The position numbers and the translations under genes are program-made. A DNA stretch of 64,000 nt from Coleophoma eucalyptorum (taxonomy: Eukaryota; Ascomycota; Leotiomycetes; Helotiales; Dermateaceae). Below, in pieces: positions 43,718-53,933 of this stretch (positions are counted from its first letter, which is position 1; each line of letters starts with the position of its first letter). Under the pieces are notes generated by a model. The model had not been told where the DNA came from, ran no database searches, and was given only the letters and a program-made list of their open reading frames with translations. The DNA is taken from assembly GCA_026120035.1 (NCBI GenBank), contig JALRME010000004.1, positions 682,001-746,000 of the forward strand, in the 5' to 3' direction.

Positions 43718-45477
43718 ATGGCCGAGTCACAGCCTCCATTCCGCGCTCTCATCATTGGTGGTTCTGTAGCCGGGCTCACCCTCGCCCACGCATTCTCACG
43801 CTTGAACATCGACTTCCAGCTCCTCGAGGCACGAGAGAACATCGCTCCAGATGAGGGACAGAGCATTATTATCGCTGCGAATGGAGCCAGGATTCTGGAT
43901 CAGTTGGGCTTGCAGGATGGAATCGATCAGATGGGACAGGCGCTTAAGGAGTTTACGCTGAGAAGGAGTGATGGGAGGCTTATATCACAGGCAGATTGGC
44001 CGGTTGTGGTTTCTGAGAGGTTAGTGGATTCAATTTGTGAGAAAGGGTTTGGATCTGTGGTTTTCGGGTGCTATTGGTGTTACGGGATAGGGGTAAAGTC
44101 TCGTGATTGGCGATGATGAGAGAGAGGTTTTCTTAGTGTTTGGAATTACTTTCCTAGGTTCTTGTAGGATTCCAGGAGCTGTACGAGTCTACCAGTGCCT
44201 GACTCGAGAGCGGAAACCAAAAAAAACCATCCAGCTTTCCTTTTTTTCCCCCCCTCTCGTCTCAAATCACATACTAACAAAGCACAGGCTGGGATACAAC
44301 CAGGTCATTATTGAGCGTAAATCCTTCCTCTCACACCTATACAACAGCTTTCCCCCAGCTGTCAAATCCAAAATCCACACTTCCAAACGCGTATCATCTA
44401 TAACCAGCACGCCAGAAGAAGTGACAGTCCAATGCACTGACGGCTCCTCCTATAAGGGTCATGTTGTAATTGGTGCTGATGGCGTGCGTAGCACAGTACG
44501 GAAAGAGATGCGGCGCTACGCGGCAGAGAAAGGCTGCGGAGATTTATTCAAGAATGACTTGAATAGTTTAAGTGCGTCCTATTGCTGCATCTTCGGCATC
44601 AGTCCCGCACGTGCCGGTCTGAAGATTGGCGGCATGAACTCAACAGCCGATCTTGACCGTTCATCGTTGCTCTTCATTGGCAAGCAGAACTTAATCCTCT
44701 GGTTCTTCGTCTCAAAGTTGGATAGAACGTATGCCGAGTCTGAGGTACCGCGGCTCGATAGAGGCGGTGCGGAGGAGCTGGTGAAGCGCCACTCAGATTT
44801 TCAGCTTGTGGAGGGAGTCTCTCTGGGATCGTTGTGGGAAGAAAAAACGAACTGGTCTTACGTCCCGCTCGAGGAGGCGGTGAATGAACGATGGACGTTT
44901 GAAAGATTTGCTTGTGCTGGAGATGCGGTCCATAAAATGACTCCAAATGTAGGTTTCCCTCGTCAAATATCTCCTTGCCTTGCTCAATCCCAAAGTACAA
45001 CACCTACTAACAGAATTCTGCTTCAGTTCGGACAAGGCGGCAACCAAGCCATAGAATCCATCACAGTTCTAGCCAATTCCCTCGCGTCCCTCCTCCAAAA
45101 GTCCCCGAATCCCTCTCTCACATCCCTCACTACCGCACTCGAGACCTACGAATCCATGCGAAAGCAGCGCGCCAACCACATAACACGCCTTTCCAACCTA
45201 GTGACACGCGAAGAAACTCTTGCAAACCTGAAGTATACCCTTCGACTCCTGTACCTTAGGCCCAAGTTTGATGCAAGACTTGGCGATATGGTTTGCAAAC
45301 TTCAAAGAGCTGCTCCTGTGTTGGAGGGGCTGGAGATTCCAAAACGGGGAAGGGCCAAAGGATGGCTTATCGGGAACGAGGGGGCGAGTGCTAGGTATGT
45401 AATACTTTTATTTCTGTCTCCCTCTGTCTTGCTGCTTCCTCCCTTAAGAGATTGGTACTGACTTGCACAGACTTTAA
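43718..45477 (+). CDS. FAD-dependent monooxygenase (PaxM-like, aromatic-ring hydroxylase class)
   Basis: Four exons: 43718–44019, 44288–44948, 45027–45394 and 45471–45477 (about 445 aa). Dinucleotide-binding motif ALIIGGSVAGLTLAHAFSRL at residues about 11–30, then LEARENIAPDEGQSIIIAAN. The second exon has the GADGVRSTVRK motif and FACAGDAVHKMTPN, whose GD contacts the FAD ribose, continuing NFGQGGNQAIES in exon 3. The order matches FAD monooxygenases of meroterpenoid and indole-diterpene pathways, but no synthase or cyclase lies nearby, so a cluster role is not supported. Intron 1 is 268 nt, long for this window. The last exon would add only part of R, L and a stop; reading through instead would end in a hydrophobic tail at 45461. 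Confidence 0.85.
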
Positions 45478-46193
45478 AAATCCAACATTAAGAAAGAAAA
45501 AATCTCAAGCACCGGGACTAGTAGCGGGACTAGTAGCATGTCCTATTTCTTGTCACGCAGTACCCTTGTTGCTTCGTGATTTGATCTGCTTGGATCCTCA
45601 AGCAACTGGGGATAAGGCATATAGCTATTGCCTCTCCCTGAAAGGCGCAGAAAATTATGCCCATCTTATTGAAGAAAGCCTACTTGGCCTGGCCACGCAA
45701 GCAAGATAGAGAATACAAAATGAGGAATTGTAAGAATAGATCACTAGAACCTGAGTTCGTTCTTAAAAAGACTCGTATTTAGGTGTTGTATTCCAGTCCA
45801 ATCTTAGTCTGACTTTATAGGTCAGCAGGGAAACAGGTATATTACAAAAGCTAGGGGGGGGTGGGTTGAATGGGTATCATAGTAGTAGATAAGATAAAAA
45901 GATAGAGCAATACGAGAGGCTAATCAACATTTCAAAGACATTGTGAAAGTGGAATTAGTTATTATTTTTAGAATTTATGAATTTCTTGCGAATCATTTTA
46001 CTTCTATGTCGCTGTGATAAAAGATATCAGATAATCCAATGGCAATTAAAGGATACAGACGGGATAACGACCACCAACCAGAACCACAGAACGCCATTTC
46101 TATTTTTGTGCCCCCCCCCAGCCAAATCCAGCCAAATAATAACATCAAACCCCCAATTTACATACTACTGCAATCCAATCACATGATTTGAAT
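45478..46193. other. Convergent 3' intergenic region
   Basis: About 715 bases between the monooxygenase (+) and the cation diffusion facilitator (-). It contains a G8 run near 45855, a C9 run near 46112 and AT-rich sequence; a 10-bp direct repeat GGGACTAGTAGC occurs near 45516–45538. No gene. Confidence 0.4.
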
Positions 46194-47924
46194 TCAAACT
46201 TGCACCACAATTCCCGTTGGTGGTGCATTTCCAATCTGTGGCGCGTCCCTACTGGTCTTCCAGAACTTAAGGCGGTTCAAAAAGGGTTGCTTAGGGGCTT
46301 GAATCTCATACGGAGGCTTATGCTCCTCCATTACGCTATGGTTCCCCTCATAATCAACATGTACGAAGGCGCGCTCGACATCCGAAAAGCCTTCGAGCTT
46401 GCGTTGTAACTCCTGTGAGACATCGTGGGAGATTTTTAGCGGAGTTTCCTCGTCCATGATGATATCCATCTCAACATAGTAGTGTTGGCCTGCGTGATAG
46501 GCTCGGACCTGTTTATTTATTGATTAGTTTCTGTTGGCTATCAAGGGGGAGATAAAAAAACTTACAGTATCAACCTTTGTGATCCTCTCGTCGTGCGTGA
46601 CAGCGAGATAGACGCACTTATTAATGAAATCTGTCGGTGCCGACTCGCCTACAAGCATAGGCACATGTTCGAAGGCTGTCGAGGCCCAGGAGTAGAGGAT
46701 CAGTGTAGCGATACAGATGGCGCCGGCTGGATCGATCCAATATACAAGTCTCTGACCAACGATGGACATGATCAGACCAAAGACATTGACAACGATATCA
46801 TTGCGATGATCAATCTGAAAGTGCTATTAGCTTATGGAAGTGGGAATAGCAATAAAACAGATTTACCATGAAAATGCGTGCTCCTGGGTAGCGACGAAGG
46901 AAGAAGCAGTATGTAAACATAATACTCTTGCTTCCAACTAAAAGATATTAGCGAGGAGCTCGTCTATTGTGGGCCAATCTGAACCTACTGGCAATACCAA
47001 CAAACACCAAGGGAATGATTTGAAGCTTCTCAGTCTCCTTAGGACCTGCTGCTAAAGACCGGGCAGATTCGATCTATAACAAAAATTAGCCATTGGTTAT
47101 TTGAAAACCTTGAGCCTGACGTACGATCAGCTCGACCGCGAGAAGTGTCATAACTGCGCAGAAAAGAATGATGCCCATGATTTCCATCCTGCGTCGGCCC
47201 TGGTTTAAGTCAGTTGACAGCAACTATTAAAAAGTTCAGGAACACTTACGACTGGGTATTTGACAATGTTCGGTCTGGCCGCCATTCTAGATGTGATCAA
47301 CATAATGGTCGAACTAACAACATCCATCTGGGAAACATGTTAGCATACTGTAATAAGTTAGGCGAAGTGATGACATACGAAAGCATCCGCAGCCGTAGCG
47401 AACAGAGACAAGGATTTTGTCGAGACGGCAGCATAAAGCTGGATGATAAACAAGCAAACATTTACGACAAAGCTACCCCTTTGAGCAAACTTGACCTTAG
47501 GCCCATTCTCCGCCTGGTCCTCAACCTCCATGGCTTCCTCGTCTGCACTCTGGAGATAGGACTCAATAAGCTCATTTTGGCGGTTGTAGAATTTCTTGAT
47601 TGGACGGGGTTTTCCCTTAGGGTAATCGGCCTTGAGACTTCGCTTGTCAAGCGCCTCTCGCTTATATCGTGCGAGGGAGTATGGGTCTTCAGAATTAGAG
47701 CTGGTGTTGCTTCGGTCTGTAGTGGAGAGAGTAATGCGAGGTTTATTGTCATCAATTGGGGTGATAGCTTCCGTGAAATTGGAGGTAGAAGTGACAGCGG
47801 GTGCTTGAGGAGCCTGGATAGGCTCGAGAATTGGGTCTGAAGTACTCGGGTTGCTTGGGAGTGCTGATGTTTGGATGGGATCAGCATTTCCCCCAGCAGC
47901 TGGAAGACCAGACGAGTCTACCAT
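46194..47924 (-). CDS. Cation diffusion facilitator, DxxxD (Mn/Fe-type) metal transporter
   Basis: Seven exons: 47924–47379, 47327–47250, 47199–47125, 47073–46989, 46937–46867, 46814–46566 and 46508–46194 (about 472 aa). The first ~120 residues are Pro/Ser/Thr-rich and cytosolic, then RPIKKFYNRQNELIESYLQS. The membrane domain follows: FATAADAF|MDVVSSTIMLITSR, GRRRMEIMGIILFCAVMTLL, IDHRNDIVVNVFGLIMSIVG. Metal-site residues read D180-AFM-D184 in TM2 and D287-HRN-D291 in TM5; the DxxxD pair at both sites typifies the manganese branch (zinc carriers have HxxxD). The cytosolic C-terminal ferredoxin-like domain is VRAYHAGQHYYVEMDIIMDE onward. Likely moves Mn2+ or Fe2+ out of the cytosol, in vacuole or Golgi. 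Head-to-head with the zinc carrier at 49312. Confidence 0.9.
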
Positions 47925-49136
47925 GGCTGAAAGTGAAGTTGTAGTGGTGGAAGTGTGAGGTGGTGTAACAGCGGTGTGACTGAACCGACCAATGGAGGTT
48001 GAGGATCAAAGATGATTCAATGCAAAGAGGAAGAAGGAGGCGTCTAGATTGGACTCAATCAGACCAGAAGCTGATGAATATAGACCTGGAAAGTATAGGA
48101 TCCGAGATGGAAAGAATAACAAGATCAAAGCCAAACAAAGAGGGAGAGCGCATAAGTACATCAAGGGTTGTGGCGAGAAGGTAGAGAGCTGGAAAGCAGA
48201 AGCAGGAAGCTGCAGCGCGCTTGACCGTGGCGTCCTGCTAGCTGGGAGGTTTCAAGGGCGCAAATACAGCCACGGTGCGAGCGTCATCATAGTGATTCCT
48301 AAGTTGCAGATTGGAACAGTGGCTGTTGGAAATACCGCAGAGACCACTTTCGGCGCAGAGAAATGACGCTTGCTGAATGAATGGGGGTAGAGCATAGCAG
48401 AGCAGGGCATGAAGACTGGGCCAACGAAACAGTATGGCTCTTGGCAAAGAACGATGAAAGTCAAGCATCTCAAATCGCGCGACAATAACTGATTAGCAAT
48501 CTTGTCTTCTTGTGTTCCAAATTGTGGTGTCTCTGTTTGGCCATATGTTTGTGTTTCGCAGCACTTTATGCGAAGGGGCAGCAGGAGGTCGAGGCGTGCG
48601 AGTCGTGTGCTGTTTCTGCCAAGAGTCTAAGATCTGTCGGTCAGAGCTCATGTCTCCCATCGTGCCCCGCCAAGACGCTCGCCCTTTCTCCTCATACGTA
48701 GGCCAACTGCCATGCCCAATTGCTCAGATGAGATGCAGGTGGAAGATGTGTAAGGTGGAAGGTGTAAGAGAGATGCCAAGGGAGGGCAATCGAGAATGCG
48801 ATGGGGAAGCTGCAGTCGGGAACATACAAGGGAATCCCCCAATCCGCCTAAACCGCCGATCATCCGCTCCCCGCTGGATCCCTGCAGCCCCGACGGGTCT
48901 GCATACTGTGGACTGAGTACCGCGATGCCGTCAAACTTCCTTAAACTTACGACGTCAAAGATGTTCAACCGCCGATATCCATGTGCGAAAGAGAAGCATT
49001 GTTTGCATGGAATTGACTGGGGAGGAGGAAGAACTGCTACGTGCTCCACTCCGTACCGAAGGCAGCAGCTTGGTTCGCCATCCACGTCGCTTGTGTTGGT
49101 GTAGGTGCTCAACCTAGTCTATGGCCTTACGACTAC

Positions 49137-49203
49137 CTACCATGCCTACCATGCCTACCATGCCTACCATGCCCACCATGCCTACCATGCCTACCTGCCT
49201 ACC
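49137..49203 (+). repeat. 9-bp minisatellite (CTACCATGC)n
   Basis: Six consecutive units, the fifth with one change (CCACCATGC), followed by partial units. Located about 110–175 bases upstream of the zinc-carrier ATG. Copy number is likely variable between strains. Confidence 0.9.
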
Positions 49204-49243
49204 TTATCTACTAGATAAGAGCAAACAAAATCATCTGGATAAG
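49203..49243 (+). promoter_or_regulatory. GATA-factor site cluster upstream of the Zrc1-like gene
   Basis: CTTATC at 49203–49208 and GATAAG at 49214–49219 form an inverted pair 5 bases apart, and a third GATAAG is at 49238–49243 within ATCTGGATAAG. Fungal GATA factors (nitrogen regulators and the SreA-type iron repressor, whose core is ATCWGATAA) bind HGATAR. The sites sit 69–109 bases upstream of the ATG, where activators or repressors would act. Binding is an inference. Confidence 0.4.
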
Positions 49244-49311
49244 AGCTTTACTTTAGCTAGACTGAGATTTCCGTCTCCTTCCATAAGCAGCTGAAAGTCA
49301 AGTCTCTGAAA

Positions 49312-50935
49312 ATGGGTTCCCTTCACGCACATTCACACCGGACCTATGGCATGACCAAAAGTCAAAGATTAATGCTGATTATCGCCATCTCCTCCTGCTT
49401 CTTTGTAGCCGAGATCTCTGGTAAGTCTTTTGCATCCCTACCCTCGCACTTTGAGCCATGTCAATTCTTTACCAGAAGACCCAAGTTGATAGCTGGACTT
49501 AGTTGGCTTTTATACAAAATCCTTGGCACTCATTGCCGATGCCTTTCACTATGTAGGTTGAGAACAACGAGCCAAAGCCCCATGAAAGAAAACAATCAAG
49601 ATTTTGTTTTCTTTTTTCTTTTGCCCTAGTGACAGGCCATTTAACATATTGACTTTCGTGAATAGCTCAATGACCTGGTGGGATTCATAGTTGCCCTCTC
49701 GGCATTGAAAGTAAGCCACCTGTGCCCTGTTACCTTTGCGAATAAAAATTAAGATAGCTCTAGATCTCCGAACGACCCAATTCCCCAGAGAACCTCTCAT
49801 TTGGATGGCAAAGACTTCAGATGTTAGGCGCCTTCTTTAACGGCGTCTTCCTCTTCGCGCTTGGTATCAGTATCTTCCTGCAAGCAATTGAGCGCTTCGT
49901 GTCTCTGCAACGCATTGAGAAACCAGAATTGGTGCTTATTGTTGGCGGGATTGGGTTGGCGCTGAATATCATTTGTGGGATATTTCTTCACGGTAAGGAA
50001 CCTGGGGCCTAGGAAAGCAGAAATCCAGCTTATGAAAGTAGAACATGATCATGACCACAGCCATGGCCATGGACACGGACAGGAGGAACACGAATTAGAG
50101 CACACTCACAGCCATGACCACGAACACAGTCACCAACACAGTCACCAACATGACCACATCCATCCACACGACCAAGAAACTACCATCACAACGCCAACCA
50201 CCCCCACACCCAACATAACGGTTGCTGCTCAAACCCCAACCTTCATCTCAATCTCGCACCAAGATCACCGACATGCAATCAACAACATGATCTCCAAGAC
50301 TGGCCGTGACTTGGGCATGTTCGCAGCCTTCATCCACGTTGTCGGTGATGCAATCAATAACATTGGGGTCATGATCGCTGGCGTGGTGATCTGGAAGGCT
50401 AAGTTTGATGGCAGATTTTATGCAGATCCGGGAATTAGTATGGCAATTTCATTGTTAATCATGGCTACTGCTGTGCCGATAAGTAAGTGTCCTTGCCATG
50501 CCAAAGATAAAGACCTGTACTGTTCTATACTAATTCCAAACAGTCAAGAACAGTGGCTCCATCCTCCTCGAGTCCGTCCCTCTGGGCCTGAATCTAGACG
50601 ACATCCGCCATGATATCTCGACCATCACCGGTGTATCCTCGATTCACGAACTACACGTTTGGCGTTTGAACCAGAAGGTTGCACTCGCTTCCGTACATGT
50701 CGTAACAACAGATAGTACACTGAGTGCATTTATGAGCAAAGCGAAGTTGATTGGGGAGTGTTTGCATGCATATGGAATTCACTCAGTCACATTGCAGCCG
50801 GAGTTGGCTGGGACGACGTCAAGTACAATGACAGGGGAAGTTGATGGGGAGGGGCTTAGAAGGAGGGGAACTATAGACAAGGAGTGCAGGATTGTTTGTG
50901 GATTGAGGTGTGAGGGCTTGACTTGTTGTGGGTGA
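49312..50935 (+). CDS. Vacuolar zinc transporter of the Zrc1/Cot1 cation diffusion facilitator family
   Basis: Six exons: 49312–49420, 49503–49552, 49666–49710, 49764–49992, 50042–50482 and 50544–50935 (about 421 aa). Small exons (50 and 45 nt) code the core of TM2: KSLALIADAFHY|LNDLVGFIVALSALK|ISERPNS. HxxxD zinc-site motifs are H52-YLN-D56 and H243-VVG-D247. Between TM4 and TM5 lies a histidine-rich loop (about 146–190, HDHDHSHGHGHG and repeats) that binds zinc. The C-terminus has the cysteine-rich tail CRIVCGLRCEGLTCCG characteristic of Zrc1/Cot1 relatives. It should carry Zn2+ (and Co2+) into the vacuole. It lies between a DxxxD carrier and a Fet4-type permease. Confidence 0.92.
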
Positions 50936-52304
50936 CCTGGGCTATGGATTCTAGCTCTTTGTTCTCTTCCTCTTACTAACTTGAGTGGACCTTTGGTTGG
51001 ACACCTCACAGCATTCATATGGTGCCCGTTTCAAATATCAAACCTAAGTAATGAAAACCACGAATTTCAAAATGGAATACGGACATGTATATGAAATTTG
51101 CGTACAAACCATATCCCGTTCAAACCAAAGCAAGCATCACCCATCTACGCACCTCTCCCCATTGCCTCAGAATCCAGCTGTCAGTTCTCCTTCCAGCTGT
51201 CACCTTCCTAGCAAGCTGCATGCCACACCCATCCAGTTCAACCCAAAAAAAGAAAGAAAACCACACGAACTAGACACAACTCTCGTACGAGACTCCAGAG
51301 CACCAGCTCCCAGATTTAGAAAGAAAAACAAACAAATTGCCACTCACTCTCGCACACTTCCAACTTCGCAACCCGTTTCAGCAATTGTCCAGACGCCAGC
51401 GCAGAAGCAATACCCAAAACGTAAGCAAGCATCCAGGCCCCCTCCCCGAGGAAGGGAGGGTATTGCCGATATCAAGCGACGAATTGAAACAGTAGTTAGT
51501 TAACACAATCTAGAGGCCCGTCCGTCCGACTCCTTGGCCTTCGCATACGTGGCGGCTTCAAGGGGGTTGAAATGGGCACAGACGGTGCAGCGGCGATGCG
51601 AACCAAAGGTAAGCATTCCATGCTAAGAGGAGTAGATGGGATGAAAATTATTTTTCCGAGGTAGCGTTTTTTAAACTTTGGAACAAAGAAGGGGGGGGGG
51701 AAAGTGCCGACGAACCTAAGTTTCTACCCATGGTTCGTCTTCTATCGTGCTTTAGACTCACGATGGGTGAGAAGGAAGAGGAGAGTTTTTCGATAAACAC
51801 AATAAGAGACAAAGAAATAAGGGCAATTCGAAGGCTTTTGCAAAATGGGAAATGAAATGAAAGAAATTAAAAGAATGTGATGTGATATATATTTGTCATA
51901 ATTTCGTGTCGTCTCTCTAAAGAGTGTGTATATGATGTTCGTTTTCCCCCACTGGAACTCAATCCCCATGGCCTCTCCACCACGGCACTTTCCTCTCTAT
52001 CCCAGAATGATTCTAAGCGTATAGTATGTACAAAGAATATTTTCTCCTTGCCGTGACTGAGCCTTTTCAATTTCGTAACATCCCCAATCAGGATATTGAT
52101 CATTCCATGGTAACAATTTGCGAGACAAGCAAAGTAAAGAAAGAACGCTACGTGGTAGTAGTTATTTGCTAAGAATGGTACATTAAGACTAAGACCATAT
52201 AAAGGAAGAAACAATACTGTGATGCATGATGTGCCTCTTACCGAGAAAGGAAAAGAGGTCTTCGATGATGAAAAAAGCAGGAGGCTTAAGAAAAACAAGA
52301 AAAT
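50936..52304. other. Convergent 3' intergenic region between two metal-transporter genes
   Basis: 1.37 kb separating the stop codons of the Zrc1-like (+) and Fet4-like (-) genes. An ORF at 51051–51503 (+) is Pro/Lys/Gln-rich without a domain and is treated as chance. A run of ten G occurs near 51692. No RNA gene seen. Confidence 0.45.
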
Positions 52305-53933
52305 TCAGACTTGCTGCAGGCTCAAAACGTAATGGTTCAATAGCAGCCGACGCTTGAGGATACCGCTGAATTCACGGCCTCGCTCCTCGTTCGCAACGTT
52401 GTGGGCCTGGATCAAGATCAAGAGTAAGAATCCCTCAATGATCATGGTAGGTGTGTTGCAGAGCAATTGTCCAGTCTCGCTCCATTGCATGATACTCGCA
52501 ATACCAAGCAAGATAAAGACGAGCACGACGGACCCGATTGATGTACCGGCTAGACCAGAGAAGTCACCAGCGGCACGACTTATTCGTGTAGAAAGGGTAG
52601 AAGGTGGCTCCACCGGAGGGTCGGGTTGTGGAAGGTTAAGGAGATCGAAGATCTTCGAGTCTTCTGCAGCGATGTTGCGGAATTCTTGGTTGACTCTTAC
52701 TTCCTCACGTGCATAGACATTACGAAGGATGAATCCGTCGATGAATCCAACAAGACCAGTGAAAGTGCCAATGATGAGCCACCAATTGTCGTCAAACTCG
52801 AGGAGATGTCCTACTGAGAGCCATATGGCGAGGACAACTAGGGAGAGTCCCACACCGATGCCTGAGCCCATGATATCGGCAAAGTAATCAATAAAACGTT
52901 CACTGCGAGTAGCCTTTGGTGGAAGGATCTCGAAGATAGGATTAGGTTTAAAGTCTTCGGCAAGCTCACGTAGGTGCTCTTCGACCTCAGCGTCAATCTT
53001 CGTGGCATACTCGAGAGACTTTTCGAGATTGTCTTCTTGTTGCTGTTGGATGTTTTGGAGGAAGACGGAAGTGAAAGTAAGTGCGACAGCTGTGGCTGTG
53101 TTGACGTACAGTTGCCATGTATCACTGAATTTGAAAAGAGGACCAATACCGACCCAGAAGAAGATGCCGATCCAGTAGAATGCAAAAGCCCACAGGGAGC
53201 CAAGTCCGACGGCGACAGCGCGACATGTTCTGTTCCAGACATACTTCACTCTAGACATCTCGTGGATCTCAATAAGGAGAGTCTCCTCCTGTTCCTCCTC
53301 AACAGGTCTTCCACTTCCTGACAACATTCTTTGAGCTGGTTCCTTGTGAGTTTCCATCCATTCGCAGTCAGGTATCCGGCGAATGAGGCGGTCGACCGAC
53401 TGGTTTCTGGATTGCATCTCTGCTAGTGTCGTCAAGAGAGACTTCATACCGTTGGATTGTTGTCGAAGAAGGAGGATATCTGTGGTATAGACCTGAATAG
53501 AACTGGCGTTCTGCATCAGAATCTGCCATGTATCGTCCGTTCCATTGATGAGACCAAGAACAACCCAAGCTGCGACGATCACCAACATTCCTACAAAGAC
53601 ATAATTAGATCCGGCAGCTTTGGTGACCTTATCGAAGATTCCAAGCTTTGGTGGTGGGGCGCGTTGTTCGTTGGTGTACATTGATGATGATGAGGCAGTA
53701 AGACTTCGCCCAAGAGGTGGAAGTTCTCGAACAAGAACAGGAGGCTCTCCTTTCTCGGACTCCACCACGGCTTTGCTAAAAGGCATGAGGGATAATCGCC
53801 CAGCGACTTTATCCACACCGGCCTGCATCCGCCGTGTTGGTGTCCTCTTCAGTGCTCTTTGTGTTGGTGCATGAGCGGCTATCGGTTCCCGCGGTGGCGA
53901 GAGGGAGCTCTTGAATTTCCGCCATAGAGACAT
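52305..53933 (-). CDS. Low-affinity iron/zinc permease (Fet4-like)
   Basis: Single exon, 542 aa. Hydrophilic N-terminus, then alternating membrane segments and acidic/helical loops: YVFVGMLVIVAAWVVLGL, NTATAVALTFTSVFLQNIQQ, GIGVGLSLVVLAIWLSVGHL, FDDNWWLIIGTFTGLVGFID and GSVVLVFILLGIASIMQWSE, ending NTPTMIIEGFLLLILIQAHN. The repeated pattern W-(x)n-N…M-QN/LQN…E/D is the low-affinity iron permease family signature, which in yeast imports Fe2+, Zn2+ and Cu2+ at the plasma membrane. Duplicated halves are visible (TDDTWQILMQNASSIQVYTT and FSDTWQLYVNTATAVALTFT). Third in a row of metal-transport genes. Confidence 0.9.
   Translation of the reverse strand: MSLWRKFKSSLSPPREPIAAHAPTQRALKRTPTRRMQAGVDKVAGRLSLMPFSKAVVESEKGEPPVLVRELPPLGRSLTASSSSMYTNEQRAPPPKLGIFDKVTKAAGSNYVFVGMLVIVAAWVVLGLINGTDDTWQILMQNASSIQVYTTDILLLRQQSNGMKSLLTTLAEMQSRNQSVDRLIRRIPDCEWMETHKEPAQRMLSGSGRPVEEEQEETLLIEIHEMSRVKYVWNRTCRAVAVGLGSLWAFAFYWIGIFFWVGIGPLFKFSDTWQLYVNTATAVALTFTSVFLQNIQQQQEDNLEKSLEYATKIDAEVEEHLRELAEDFKPNPIFEILPPKATRSERFIDYFADIMGSGIGVGLSLVVLAIWLSVGHLLEFDDNWWLIIGTFTGLVGFIDGFILRNVYAREEVRVNQEFRNIAAEDSKIFDLLNLPQPDPPVEPPSTLSTRISRAAGDFSGLAGTSIGSVVLVFILLGIASIMQWSETGQLLCNTPTMIIEGFLLLILIQAHNVANEERGREFSGILKRRLLLNHYVLSLQQV

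Larger units (their letters stand above)
47925..49311. other. Shared divergent promoter of two metal carriers
   Basis: 1.39 kb between the start codons of the DxxxD and HxxxD cation diffusion facilitators. It contains a 9-bp minisatellite (49137–49203) and a cluster of GATAAG sites close to the zinc-carrier start. Short ORFs in it show no domain. Confidence 0.55.

Noticed and set aside
43718..45477. Secondary-metabolite cluster around the FAD monooxygenase
   Set aside because: Neighbours are 2EXR, Swf1 and metal carriers; no synthase, cyclase or prenyltransferase within the window.
51051..51503. 150-codon ORF between the zinc carrier and Fet4-like genes
   Set aside because: Low-complexity Pro/Lys/Gln composition, no domain, in a convergent 3' region.
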